A stretch of 64,000 nt of DNA, taken from NCBI GenBank assembly GCA_963752965.1, contig CAVWAJ010000014.1:62001-126000 (forward strand), in the 5' to 3' direction. The position numbers and the translations under genes were made by a program. Shown one piece after another: positions 51,490-59,480 of the stretch (its first letter is position 1; the number at the start of each line of letters is the position of its first letter). This DNA is from QHXW01 sp963752965. Its GTDB lineage: Bacteria; Acidobacteriota; Terriglobia; Bryobacterales; Bryobacteraceae. The notes beneath the pieces are model-generated. The model was not told the DNA's origin. It made no database searches and saw only the letters and a list, made by a program, of their open reading frames with translations.

Positions 51490-52794
51490 ATGAAACGACG
51501 CGCGTTCGTGTTATCTGGGCTGGCATCCATTGCCTACGCCGCAGTGCCCGCAAATCTGAAAATCACTGCGGTCAAAGTAATAGTGACGAACCCGGCTCGG
51601 GCGCCACTTGCGAACTATGTGCTGGTCAAAATCGAGACCAATCAGGCTGGTCTCTGGGGTTGGGGAGACTGTACATGCACAGGGAGCGAACTGGGAGTCG
51701 CCAAGTTGCTCGAAGAACACATGGCGCCTGGCCTCATGGGGCGTAATCCTATGCAACTCGAAGACCTGTGGCAGACTCTGTTTTTCCTGCCGTATTACCG
51801 CTCTGGTTCGGTGCACATGTCGGCTATCAGCGGCATTGACATGGCGCTGTGGGACATTAAGGGGAAGGTGGCAGACCTGCCGGTCTACGAGTTGCTGGGC
51901 GGGCGCGCACGCCGGCGCCTGCTCACATACACTACTGCCAGCGGACGAGATTTCCAGGAGGTCCAGGAGAACGCGCGAAAGCAGATGGCGCGGGGGTATA
52001 AGGTCATTAAGGCACAAGTGCTGACGCCGGGTATGGAGACCGGTTACAGCGTGCCGCAGTCCGATCGCCAGCGCGCCGCTACGGAGAAAACGTACGCGGA
52101 GGGGCTGCCCCCTTCAGAAACCTGGGAGCCCGGCGCCTACGTTCGCACGGTCCCGAGACTTTTTGACCACCTGCGCAAGGCGCTCGGAGACGATATCGGC
52201 CTGCTGCATGACGTTCACGAGCGGATCACGCCGAACCAGGCTGTCGCCTTGGCGCAGGATCTGGAGCCATACAAGCTCTTTTATCTCGAAGATCCGCTCC
52301 CACCCGAGCACCTGGATACATTCAGGCTGATTCGCCAGCGCGCGAGCACTCCGATTGCCATGGGGGAAGTCTACGTCGGGGCGTGGGAAGGTCTGAATTT
52401 GATCGAAGAGCACTTGGTCGACTATGTCCGGAATGACCTCGCCCATTGTGGCGGTATCACGACGGGAAAGAAGATTGCGGCCGCGTGCGAGCCTAAGGGC
52501 ATCCTGACGGCGTGGCACGGGCCGGGAAACATTGCTCCGATTTCGCATATGGCCAATGCTCATGTGAGCCTCTCGATTCCGAATTTCGGCATCCAGGAGT
52601 GCGAGTTGGACTGGCCGCCGGCGGTTCACGAAGTTTTTTCCGCAATGCCAACGTTCGCGGGCGGCTATATTAACATCGGCGACACGCCGGGGCTGGGCGT
52701 TGAAGTGAATGAGACGGCAGCCGCGAAATATCCGTACCTACGCCGGCTGCGACCCACCATCCGGCGAGCTGACGACACCGCGTGGCCGTATTGA
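51490..52794 (+). CDS. Enolase-superfamily dehydratase (mannonate dehydratase-like)
   Basis: A 434-residue sugar-acid dehydratase with a short, possibly Tat-type leader (KRRAFVLSGLASIAYA). Metal ligands Asp241 (LLHDVHE), Glu267 (FYLEDPLPPE) and Glu293 (MGEVYVG), the histidines His243 and His343 (AWHGPGN), and WGDCTCTGSE in the capping domain are visible. These are the residues of the D-mannonate dehydratase/RspA subgroup of the mandelate-racemase family. A signal leader on a sugar-acid dehydratase is unusual but common in this phylum. The start has AGGCGGAG upstream; 13 earlier residues are excluded. Confidence 0.85.
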   Translation: MKRRAFVLSGLASIAYAAVPANLKITAVKVIVTNPARAPLANYVLVKIETNQAGLWGWGDCTCTGSELGVAKLLEEHMAPGLMGRNPMQLEDLWQTLFFLPYYRSGSVHMSAISGIDMALWDIKGKVADLPVYELLGGRARRRLLTYTTASGRDFQEVQENARKQMARGYKVIKAQVLTPGMETGYSVPQSDRQRAATEKTYAEGLPPSETWEPGAYVRTVPRLFDHLRKALGDDIGLLHDVHERITPNQAVALAQDLEPYKLFYLEDPLPPEHLDTFRLIRQRASTPIAMGEVYVGAWEGLNLIEEHLVDYVRNDLAHCGGITTGKKIAAACEPKGILTAWHGPGNIAPISHMANAHVSLSIPNFGIQECELDWPPAVHEVFSAMPTFAGGYINIGDTPGLGVEVNETAAAKYPYLRRLRPTIRRADDTAWPY

Positions 52795-52950
52795 TTGGGA
52801 GCTGGGAACATGGGCCGGGATGTTTCGCAGCTCTTCTTGCGGCACCGGAGTCGCACGGAATGAGAAACTAAAAAAACGGCAAACCGGAGGTGGTTGGGTG
52901 TAGAATACCCCGGTACCGAAAGCCAATACGGAAATTCCGGTTAATGTAAG

Positions 52951-53493
52951 ATGAGTACGCAAAGCCCGGCAAGCCTGATCGCTTTCCACCCAGTCCTCTT
53001 GTGTCATGCCTTTTCCCTGAAATATCCTGATCTGCTCCAGGCCGGATTCCGTTACGTAAAAATCGCGGGCAAACTGAAACCAAGCAGCCTCCGGAAGCTT
53101 ATTGGGATTTCACAGAAATTGCTCCTTCAGGAGCGGCTGAACCCCTCCTTCTCAAGCCGGCAACTGCTATCACGAGTACAAGCTGCCGTATCCTCGGCTG
53201 GGAGTTTTCTCAGCCCCTACGCCGGCGGCGACGTAGCGGAGATGGCCGTGGTAGTCATTTTGATGATGGTCCAAGACTCGGACCAAGATCTCCAAGAACA
53301 AATGTTGGAAGCCGAAGCACAAATGGCGGCCAAGCAAGCACTCCGTGCGATACTAAACCAACTAAACAAGTTTGAGGCCGCCATCAGTGGGGCGTCTTCT
53401 ATGGCAGTGTCGTCTATGGCAGTTTCCGCTGCAGCTGCTCTAATCGGGTCACCTCTCTTGTCGCGCAGCATCCAACCAAGGTTTACACGGTAA
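52951..53493 (+). CDS. Protein of unknown function (180 aa)
   Basis: N-terminal HPVLLCHAFSLKYPDLLQAG, a Ser/Leu-rich middle (SSRQLLSRVQAAVSSAGS), then a helical part (QDLQEQMLEAEAQMAAKQAL) with coiled-coil potential and an Ala/Met-rich hydrophobic end that might insert in a membrane. No recognised family. Its position next to several mobile elements does not help. Confidence 0.5.
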   Translation: MSTQSPASLIAFHPVLLCHAFSLKYPDLLQAGFRYVKIAGKLKPSSLRKLIGISQKLLLQERLNPSFSSRQLLSRVQAAVSSAGSFLSPYAGGDVAEMAVVVILMMVQDSDQDLQEQMLEAEAQMAAKQALRAILNQLNKFEAAISGASSMAVSSMAVSAAAALIGSPLLSRSIQPRFTR

Positions 53494-53563
53494 CATTAGC
53501 CGCGCCGTGGTTATGTCGCCCCTTAAAAGAGGGCGAGCGTCGAGAAGTGGCGTCGATTCGGCG

Positions 53564-53579
53564 AGAGCAGATTAGGCCC
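53564..53579. repeat. 16-bp target duplication, left copy
   Basis: AGAGCAGATTAGGCCC, identical to 55327-55342, directly outside the ends of the transposon between them. Confidence 0.9.
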
Positions 53580-55326
53580 TGTCAAGGCAAAGTAGAAATG
53601 TCCTATTCCGAGCAAAGTAGAAATGTCCTGTTTTAGGAGGGCAGCCGGGAGGTTGGGATTAGAGTGGCATCGATGTTCTGGGGGAGTCGCGCTCCCTGGG
53701 GCAGATCCGAAGACCGCTGCGACGGGGCTGGCTCCGAAGCAGACGGCGCCAAGCCCCCAGTCAAACCGGGCCCTATGTTGCCCGTTCTGGGGGTTTTGGT
53801 TTTTGTGGGCAGATCTGCTTTGGTGAAGCCCCCGAGCAGCGGTCTTCGGATAAATCAAGCGCGAAGATCGCCGGGCCGGTTTTGCCCGGCGATCCATGTG
53901 CCTTTGGCCACGGCGCCGGCGCTCAACTGCGAGCATTAGACACCTCGACGGCCTGGCGCAGAGAGGGGCCAGACCGAATAGAGAAATTCTTCATCCAATC
54001 GCTTGGACGTTTGGCCTTGCCGGTTGGGCACGGGGGTTTGGCCTCTCTGGTTTTGGGGGACGGCAACTCGTGCAATGGCGGAGCGCAGCGGCGCGCGCGC
54101 ACATAGCGACCTTGGAACTGCACAGCAATGATCCCGTCCAATCGCTCCTCCACGCGCACCCAGGCTTTGCGCATTCCAACCTGAATGTCCCGGCGGTCGA
54201 TTTGATAGATCTTTCCGTCGTACCGTACGGTGTAATCATTGGTCACTTGCCGCGGTTCGACGTGGCTCAGGATTGCCGCCAGATCATGGTCTTTACCTAG
54301 TGGCCGATGGGCGTCTGCAGCGTCGGTCGCCTGCACTACCAAGGTCTGGTTCCACCAGGGCAGATATTCTCTCTCCAGGTAGGCATTGGCCTGCTCGATC
54401 GTGCACGCCCCGGCCACACGCAGCCCTTTCACCAGGCGGTCCTGCGCCGTCAAAAACTGGCGCTCGATACGCCCCTTGGCCTGAGGCGAATGCGCGGGAA
54501 TCCAAACTACATTCAACTCGCGCAGAGCCCGCTCGATCTGCGTCGGCGGCATCTGGGGCCGGTCTCGGCCTTCGCGCTGCTCTTGCCGTTTGGTCTTGAC
54601 CGCCACCTGAAACATGCCGGCCTTATCCGTGTAAAACGCTAGCGGTCGGCCGAACCGCTCCAGGTACGACCACAACAGCCGCATGTTCTCCTCGCTCGAG
54701 TCGTGCCGCACGAATCGCGCCCACAGCTGGCTGGTGGCGTCGTCGATCATCGAAATCAGATAGATCTGCTCCCCACGGCCCTCCAGCCAGTCGTGGTCGC
54801 TGGTGTCCCACTGTACCAACTCACCCCAGCGGCTCCTCCGCGGCCGCCATTGGTGCACCTCCACCACACGGCGCTGACTGGCTCTCCACAATCTCGCCTT
54901 CCCCATCCATCGCCGCAGCGTCTCTTTGCTCACCGTAATCTGGTGCCGCTTGTGCAGGTACTCTGCCGCCAACGTTGGCCCGAATCCCCGGTACACCGGG
55001 TCGGAAAGGACGGTGATCGCCCGCTGTTCCATCTCTGCTGGCAGCTTCCGATTCGACGCCCGCCCACGCAGCTCATGGATTACCGCCCGGTCTCCTTTCC
55101 GCCGCAGCTTGCGCAGCAGTCGCCGCACCTGGCGCTCCGTGACGCCGATCTCCTCGGCGGCCTGCTTTTGAGTAATCAGTTTCTTCTTAGCCCTCTTCAG
55201 GGCATCCAGCCGGTCTCGGTCGGCTTGGTTCATCAGTAGTTGTCCTTCGTCCACGCCCCAGGCTGGACCCAGTCAATAGGACATTTCTACTTTGCCCAAA
55301 TAGGACATTCTCACTTTGCTGCGACA
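53580..55326 (-). mobile_element. IS1202/ISNCY-type insertion sequence, complete
   Basis: About 1.75 kb, beginning TGTC and ending GACA. Each end contains two copies of a 15-20 bp repeat with core GCAAAGTAGAAATGTCC (one variant GCAAAGTGAGAATGTCC). It is flanked by an exact 16-bp direct repeat. From memory, long target duplications mark the IS1202-type group formerly placed in ISNCY. One intact transposase. Confidence 0.85.
53923..55254 (-). CDS. IS1202/ISNCY-type transposase
   Basis: A 443-residue DDE transposase. N-terminal helix-turn-helix (LITQKQAAEEIGVTERQVRRLLRKLRRKGD) and further DNA-binding region, then an rve-type core: first Asp in VQWDTSDHDWL, second in FYTDKAGMF, Glu in SPQAKGRIERQF. 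A C-terminal beta-rich part (VEPRQVTNDYTVRYDGKIYQI) is usual for this type. Intact. Confidence 0.88.
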   Translation of the reverse strand: MDEGQLLMNQADRDRLDALKRAKKKLITQKQAAEEIGVTERQVRRLLRKLRRKGDRAVIHELRGRASNRKLPAEMEQRAITVLSDPVYRGFGPTLAAEYLHKRHQITVSKETLRRWMGKARLWRASQRRVVEVHQWRPRRSRWGELVQWDTSDHDWLEGRGEQIYLISMIDDATSQLWARFVRHDSSEENMRLLWSYLERFGRPLAFYTDKAGMFQVAVKTKRQEQREGRDRPQMPPTQIERALRELNVVWIPAHSPQAKGRIERQFLTAQDRLVKGLRVAGACTIEQANAYLEREYLPWWNQTLVVQATDAADAHRPLGKDHDLAAILSHVEPRQVTNDYTVRYDGKIYQIDRRDIQVGMRKAWVRVEERLDGIIAVQFQGRYVRARRCAPPLHELPSPKTREAKPPCPTGKAKRPSDWMKNFSIRSGPSLRQAVEVSNARS

Positions 55327-55342
55327 AGAGCAGATTAGGCCC
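55327..55342. repeat. 16-bp target duplication, right copy
   Basis: Same 16 bases as 53564-53579. A duplication of this length is unusual for bacterial insertion sequences. Confidence 0.9.
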
Positions 55343-56017
55343 GCTAAACGTCCAGCGTTTACAGATACACTTGGCTGGCTTGGCGTAGTCCAAAGCGCCT
55401 CTGCGTCTCTATAGCCCCAACTTGCCCGGCGCTCAATGAGTGACCTGCATATTTCTCCGCGCCCAGCCCTGTAGAGGTCTTCCAGTCTCTTCACCACGCG
55501 CGGGCCAATAAAGCCGGGTTCTGGTGTGCACTACGAAAATCAGCTTATGGAAGTCGGACCTCGTAATGTTGCGTTTTCCTTTCTCTGAATTGACAAAAAA
55601 TGGGCTGAAATATTTTTGAAAAACTTTTTCAAATGGAGCCCACTGAGACCGACCGTCATAATAAAGGGCGGCCAAACCGGTACCCCCACCCCCTGTGCCT
55701 TCCCCCACGCCCAAATCGTACACGTCGGCGAGGTCGTTTAGTAGTCCAGGGGGGCATTGTTCAACTCAGACCGACGGCTGCTTGGTTCTCAGAGCAACGC
55801 GAGCAAGCGTGATGCTGGAGTTACTCCGTCGTGTAAGTGACTGCTCACGAGCGAGTAACTCACATAGATCACTCGTTCGAGTGCGCACTAAGTGGGGAGT
55901 AACAGGAATTTCTCTTGACTGCGCGGCGATTGCCGCCCTAAGATCTACTTGCAATCGGAATCGGCGAACGTTAGCAGCGCTCGCCGATTCCTAAACACCG
56001 CGAAAGCAGGTTTCACG
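55343..56017. other. Intergenic region upstream of ardC
   Basis: About 670 bp with no supported gene. It is more AT-rich around 55570-55640 and holds a 19-nt inverted repeat (TTTGAAAAA-C-TTTTTCAAA, 55615-55633), a second inverted repeat at 55870-55883 and a promoter at 55915-55944. It may contain the left end of the ArdC/recombinase unit. Confidence 0.5.
55870..55944 (+). promoter_or_regulatory. Promoter and possible operator of the ardC operon
   Basis: TTGACT (55915-55920) and TAAGAT (55939-55944) with 18-nt spacing form a fair sigma70-type promoter, 74 bp before the ardC start. The perfect inverted repeat CACTCG-TT-CGAGTG (55870-55883) lies 31 bp upstream of the -35 and may bind a regulator. 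Confidence 0.5.
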
Positions 56018-56932
56018 ATGTCTACAGCCGAGCATACCGCAACCGATCAACGGGACGTTTACTCTCGCGTCACGTCCCAAATCGTCAACGCAATTGAGCA
56101 AGGGGTGAGCAACTGGCGCATGCCTTGGCATACCTCAGGCAAGTTTGCATTCTCTCCGGTCAACGTAACGAGCAGGAAGCCTTACAGGGGCATCAATACC
56201 GTGTGTCTATGGGCTGCTGCTCAGGCCAAGGGTTATGAGCGTGGCGAGTGGGGCACGTATCGCCAATGGCAAGAACGCGGGGCACAGGTTCGCAAGGGTG
56301 AGAAGGCAACGTTGGTTGTGTTCTGGAAGTTTGCCAACAGTGCAACCGAAACTGACGACGGCGACGATACGTCCAAGTCTGGATCACGGCTGTTGTTCAC
56401 GCGAGGGTATAGCGTGTTCAATGCCGGTCAGGTTGACGGCTACTATACACCCAAGGCTGACGATGAAGCTTCTACCGAGCAGCGTGTTGAACAGGCTGAG
56501 ATATTCTTTCGCGGGATCAACGCCCGAGTGATCCATCAGGGCAATCGGGCTTTCTACTCACCTACTGATGACACCATCACGCTGCCGCCCTTTGGTGCGT
56601 TTTTCACGGCCATGGATTACTACAGCACGCGGGCGCATGAGACTGGGCATTGGAGTTCGAGGGCAGACCGCTGTAACCGAGAACTGGGGAAGCGGTTCGG
56701 CGATAACGCCTACAGCGTCGAAGAACTGATAGCGGAATTGACCGCTGCTTTCACCTTGGCGCACTTGGGGCTGAGCAGTCAGCCACGTCCCGATCATGCC
56801 CAGTACATCGCGTCTTGGCTGCGAGTTCTGAAGGCTGACAAACGCGCCATCTTCACGGCAGCATCCAAAGCACAGCAAGCAGCGGATTTCATGATCCGCT
56901 GCGCAGAGCAGACGGCAGAGGTGGCGGCATGA
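56018..56932 (+). CDS. ardC: ArdC-family antirestriction protein
   Basis: A 304-residue two-domain protein. The N-terminal ssDNA-binding domain (about 10-130, WRMPWHTSG, NPYRGIN-type block, ERGAQVRKGEKATLVVFW) is followed by a zincin-like domain with His207-Glu208-xx-His211 (THETGHW) and a likely third ligand Glu240 (EELIAELTAAF). ArdC proteins protect incoming DNA against type I restriction during transfer. Start at the ATG with GCAGG upstream; its stop overlaps the next ATG by 4 nt (ATGA). First gene of four coupled genes. Confidence 0.88.
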   Translation: MSTAEHTATDQRDVYSRVTSQIVNAIEQGVSNWRMPWHTSGKFAFSPVNVTSRKPYRGINTVCLWAAAQAKGYERGEWGTYRQWQERGAQVRKGEKATLVVFWKFANSATETDDGDDTSKSGSRLLFTRGYSVFNAGQVDGYYTPKADDEASTEQRVEQAEIFFRGINARVIHQGNRAFYSPTDDTITLPPFGAFFTAMDYYSTRAHETGHWSSRADRCNRELGKRFGDNAYSVEELIAELTAAFTLAHLGLSSQPRPDHAQYIASWLRVLKADKRAIFTAASKAQQAADFMIRCAEQTAEVAA

Positions 56933-57090
56933 TTTGCTGGCCTGATTACAAAGAAGCCGTTGCATGGCTCAAGGCGAATGCGCAAGGCCCCACGGGTTTC
57001 TACCTGTGGGGCTCCGTGTACGTTCGGCGTGCGCTGTGGGACGGTTCGCAGTGGCGATGGCTCAGCGAGCAGGAGCAGCACCATGACTGA
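56929..57090 (+). CDS. Small Trp-rich protein (53 aa) of the ardC operon
   Basis: Begins MICWPDYKEAVAWLKANA and continues GFYLWGSVYVRRALWDGSQW. No recognised family. Its ATG overlaps the ardC stop by 4 nt and its end overlaps the next start by 8 nt, so the four genes are translationally chained. The six tryptophans in 53 residues hint at a small nucleic-acid or partner-binding protein. Confidence 0.6.
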   Translation: MICWPDYKEAVAWLKANAQGPTGFYLWGSVYVRRALWDGSQWRWLSEQEQHHD

Positions 57091-57220
57091 TTTCTGGGAT
57101 GGCCTGATGTTCGGCTTCACGGCGTCACTGACTCTGTGGGCGGATCTGCCAGCGGTGGAAGTGGTTGTGGTGATGGTGGTGATGCTTGGCGCTGCGCTGG
57201 CGGTAGGGGGTGCTGAATGA
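57083..57220 (+). CDS. Small single-span membrane protein (45 aa) of the ardC operon
   Basis: MTDFWDGLMFGFTASLTLWA then a hydrophobic span (VEVVVVMVVMLGAALAVGGA). One or two short transmembrane segments. Its stop is nested in the start of the serine recombinase (ATGA). No recognised family. Confidence 0.6.
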   Translation: MTDFWDGLMFGFTASLTLWADLPAVEVVVVMVVMLGAALAVGGAE

Positions 57221-58005
57221 AGGCGGTCTTGGCTAGCGACGCCCTCTACTTCCGCGTCAGCAGTGACCGGCAGACCACGGAAAACCAGTTCGATGAGCTT
57301 TTGGCCGTGGCGCACAAGGACAACCCTCAACGCGATTGGGACGGCATCCGCGCCGACCTGGGGCGCTGCATCGTCACCGAAACCCGCACAACTCGCCGTG
57401 GAGTTGCCCGCACTGTTTACCGCGTTGATGCCGCCATTGCCGAGCGTCTTGCCAAGGAATGCATCTATGTCGAACAGGGGCGATCCAGCAAACGTGGCGC
57501 ACAGAGACGCCCACTGTTTGAACGCATGAAACGCGATGCGTCTCAGCGGAAGTTTACGCGGCTGCTGGTTTGGAAGGTTTCCCGGCTGGGCAGGGATATG
57601 CGCGAAGTGATCTCCACGGTCTACGAACTTGCCGACCTTGGCGTCACCATCGTGCCGGTGAAGTCCCAAACCGGTCCAGTCAATACCGCAATGGGCCGTC
57701 TGCTGTGGGCCATCCAAGCCTGGTACGGCGAAATGGAAAACGAGGAGCGCAGCGAGAATGTGCGGCTGGGGCAAGCGAGAGCACGGGCACAAGGGAAGGA
57801 GATTGGAAGGCCACGCGAGGTAGCAAACGACGTGCAGGAGCGAATCCTCACGCTGCGGGCAGACGGCCACGGCTACAAGGCCATCTCGCAGGCTACCGGA
57901 GTGCCGCGTTCCACGGTTCGGCGCATCCTGCAGGGGGCCAAAACTATGCCGAAAAATCAGCCGCTAAATCCCGCAGTATCAGTTTCCGCAGGTGCCGGTT
58001 TGTAG
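57217..58005 (+). CDS. Serine recombinase with enlarged catalytic domain
   Basis: A 262-residue resolvase/invertase-type recombinase. The nucleophile is Ser15 in YFRVSSDRQ, and the active-site arginine region is SRLGRDMREVI (about 122-132). Between these blocks lie about 50 residues more than in ordinary resolvases, including GRCIVTETRTTRRGVARTVY. The long helix and QAWYGEMENEERSENVRLGQARARAQG lead to a GRPR linker and a helix-turn-helix (YKAISQATGVPRSTVRRIL). Not a large serine integrase. It could excise or invert the unit that encodes it. Confidence 0.85.
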   Translation: MKAVLASDALYFRVSSDRQTTENQFDELLAVAHKDNPQRDWDGIRADLGRCIVTETRTTRRGVARTVYRVDAAIAERLAKECIYVEQGRSSKRGAQRRPLFERMKRDASQRKFTRLLVWKVSRLGRDMREVISTVYELADLGVTIVPVKSQTGPVNTAMGRLLWAIQAWYGEMENEERSENVRLGQARARAQGKEIGRPREVANDVQERILTLRADGHGYKAISQATGVPRSTVRRILQGAKTMPKNQPLNPAVSVSAGAGL

Positions 58006-58034
58006 GGTGCCAGAAGTAGTTGTTTATGGCACCC
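58005..58034. terminator. Hairpin after the serine recombinase
   Basis: A 7-bp stem GGGTGCC/GGCACCC with a 16-nt loop, starting over the recombinase stop codon. No T-tract. It could end the four-gene transcript or be a recombination site; neither is proven. Confidence 0.35.
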
Positions 58035-58113
58035 GGAAGGATGCCACCAACGCACACGTCAGGACACTATCAACCGCATTGCCTCCGCTGCCGTCGGGGT
58101 CTATAATTCGGCC

Positions 58114-58599
58114 ATGCGAAGGCTAGTCTGTTACCTGCTGTTGTTGGGCGGCTGCCTAATCAGCGGCGCCGCTGGCCAGGACAAATTTGCGACCAGGAGA
58201 CCGGACGCGATCCCGAAGCTACGCTCAACACTTCAGGCGCTCAAAGACCGCGGCGTGTCCCTGACAAAGCTGACTCACCAGCTTACCGACGAGATAATGT
58301 CAATGGCGGAGACCGAACACCAACCGGCGCGGCCCGCCGTCACGAGTTTTGCCGAGGAACTCACCAGCGCGCTTCTCGGCAGGGAGCTGACGAACGCGCA
58401 GGTGGTCATGTTGGAGCAGTCCATTGACGAGGTATTGCGCAGCTCTGGCGCAACCTTCATGTCGGCAAGTCGCCTTCGAGAAACTTTGGCCGCCGTCGGT
58501 GTTGATGCTTCGAGGTTGCAAATCATCACCAAGCGTTTCATCGCCATTGGAGAGGACGTCCGAGGCCCCGACGATTCACCTGCACTAGACCATCAATGA
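58114..58599 (+). CDS. Secreted protein of unknown function (161 aa)
   Basis: Signal peptide (LVCYLLLLGGCLISGAAG, about 4-21; a Cys in the hydrophobic part is not in a clear lipobox). The mature part is helical and acidic (TSFAEELTSALLGRELTNAQ). No family recognised. Confidence 0.6.
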   Translation: MRRLVCYLLLLGGCLISGAAGQDKFATRRPDAIPKLRSTLQALKDRGVSLTKLTHQLTDEIMSMAETEHQPARPAVTSFAEELTSALLGRELTNAQVVMLEQSIDEVLRSSGATFMSASRLRETLAAVGVDASRLQIITKRFIAIGEDVRGPDDSPALDHQ

Positions 58600-58901
58600 C
58601 CACAGGGCTATTTGCTCTGTAAACTCTCGTTCCAAAAACCTCGGCCTTGGCGTTTGCCAGAGGGCGCAGATCTAAAGCACTTGAAACGCTGCTGATGAAC
58701 GTTCCGAAAGGTGAAGGTTTTGGAGAGCCGCCAACATCACAAGTGGGAAATGTACGCATGAAGGTAGTGGTTCAGTTTGAAATTTCAGGGGCGTGACCGC
58801 GCCGAAGCGATGCTGCATTACACTGGTAACCGACATCTGGATCGAGGATGGCATGCCGGATTCGGGCTGCTGATTCCAATCGACTAACTAGGGAGGGCGC
58901 A
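58600..58901. other. Intergenic region
   Basis: About 300 bp. Nothing supported on either strand. Confidence 0.4.
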
Positions 58902-59138
58902 ATGAATAAAACGTCTCTGGCGCTTCTTGCGGCCATCGTGGTTCTCGTTGCTTCGTGGTTGGTCTTCGAGCGCGTGAGGCCGCATCCCGGAAGGTATCAG
59001 CTCTATCAAGGTGAATTCATCCTCTACGATTTTCGTCAAGGATCTGGAGCCAAAGGCGTTGCGGTCTTCAGACTCGATACCGAAACGGGAGTCACGTACA
59101 GATACAGCGCGGGCATTTTCAAAAACGGGAGGGAGTAC
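58902..59138 (+). pseudogene. Small membrane-anchored protein, part before the IS3 insertion
   Basis: MNKTSLALLAAIVVLVASWL forms an N-terminal membrane anchor, followed by a beta-rich part (YQLYQGEFILYDFR, GVAVFRLDTETGVTYRY). ATG has GGGAGGG upstream. Read through, the frame stops three bases into the insertion sequence (GREY-stop). Without the insertion it continues for 22 more codons at 60538-60603. Confidence 0.75.
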
Positions 59139-59204
59139 TGACCTGCCCTCGATAATCTCTGCCAGTCATAATTGAGAAGCTCCAGCGAGGAAAGGAGCTT
59201 CGAG

Positions 59205-59480
59205 ATGAAGAAGGGCAAGCACCCAGAAGAACAGATCATCGGCGTGCTGAAGCAGGTGGAGGCAGGCCGGACGGTGAAGGAGGTCGCCCGGGAGTTGGGC
59301 GTCAGCGAGGCGACGATCTACACCTGGAAGAGCAAGTACGGTGGCATGGAAGTCAGCGAAGCGCGGCGACTAAAGGAACTGGAAGATGAGAACCGCCGGC
59401 TGAAGCACATGGTCGCAGACCTCAGCCTCGACAAAGAGGCACTGAAGGCGGTGATCCGAAAAAACGGCTGGAGCTTGTAG
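59205..59480 (+). CDS. IS3-family OrfA
   Basis: A 91-residue DNA-binding subunit. Helix-turn-helix (TVKEVARELGVSEATIYTWKSKYGG) and a leucine-zipper-like helix (LKELEDENRRLKHMVADLSL). Start chosen at ATG with GAGCTTCGAG upstream; 11 earlier residues are excluded. Confidence 0.9.
   Translation: MKKGKHPEEQIIGVLKQVEAGRTVKEVARELGVSEATIYTWKSKYGGMEVSEARRLKELEDENRRLKHMVADLSLDKEALKAVIRKNGWSL
59459..59465 (+). promoter_or_regulatory. Programmed -1 frameshift site of the IS3 element
   Basis: A-AAA-AAC in the correct phase at the end of orfA. Slipping back one base continues RLELVGLRQDVALVMSEYEY without a stop into orfB, giving the OrfAB transposase. Confidence 0.85.

Noticed and set aside
56794..57870. 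358-codon minus-strand open frame
   Set aside because: Covers the reverse of ardC, the two small genes and the recombinase, which have better ribosome sites, overlaps and family matches.
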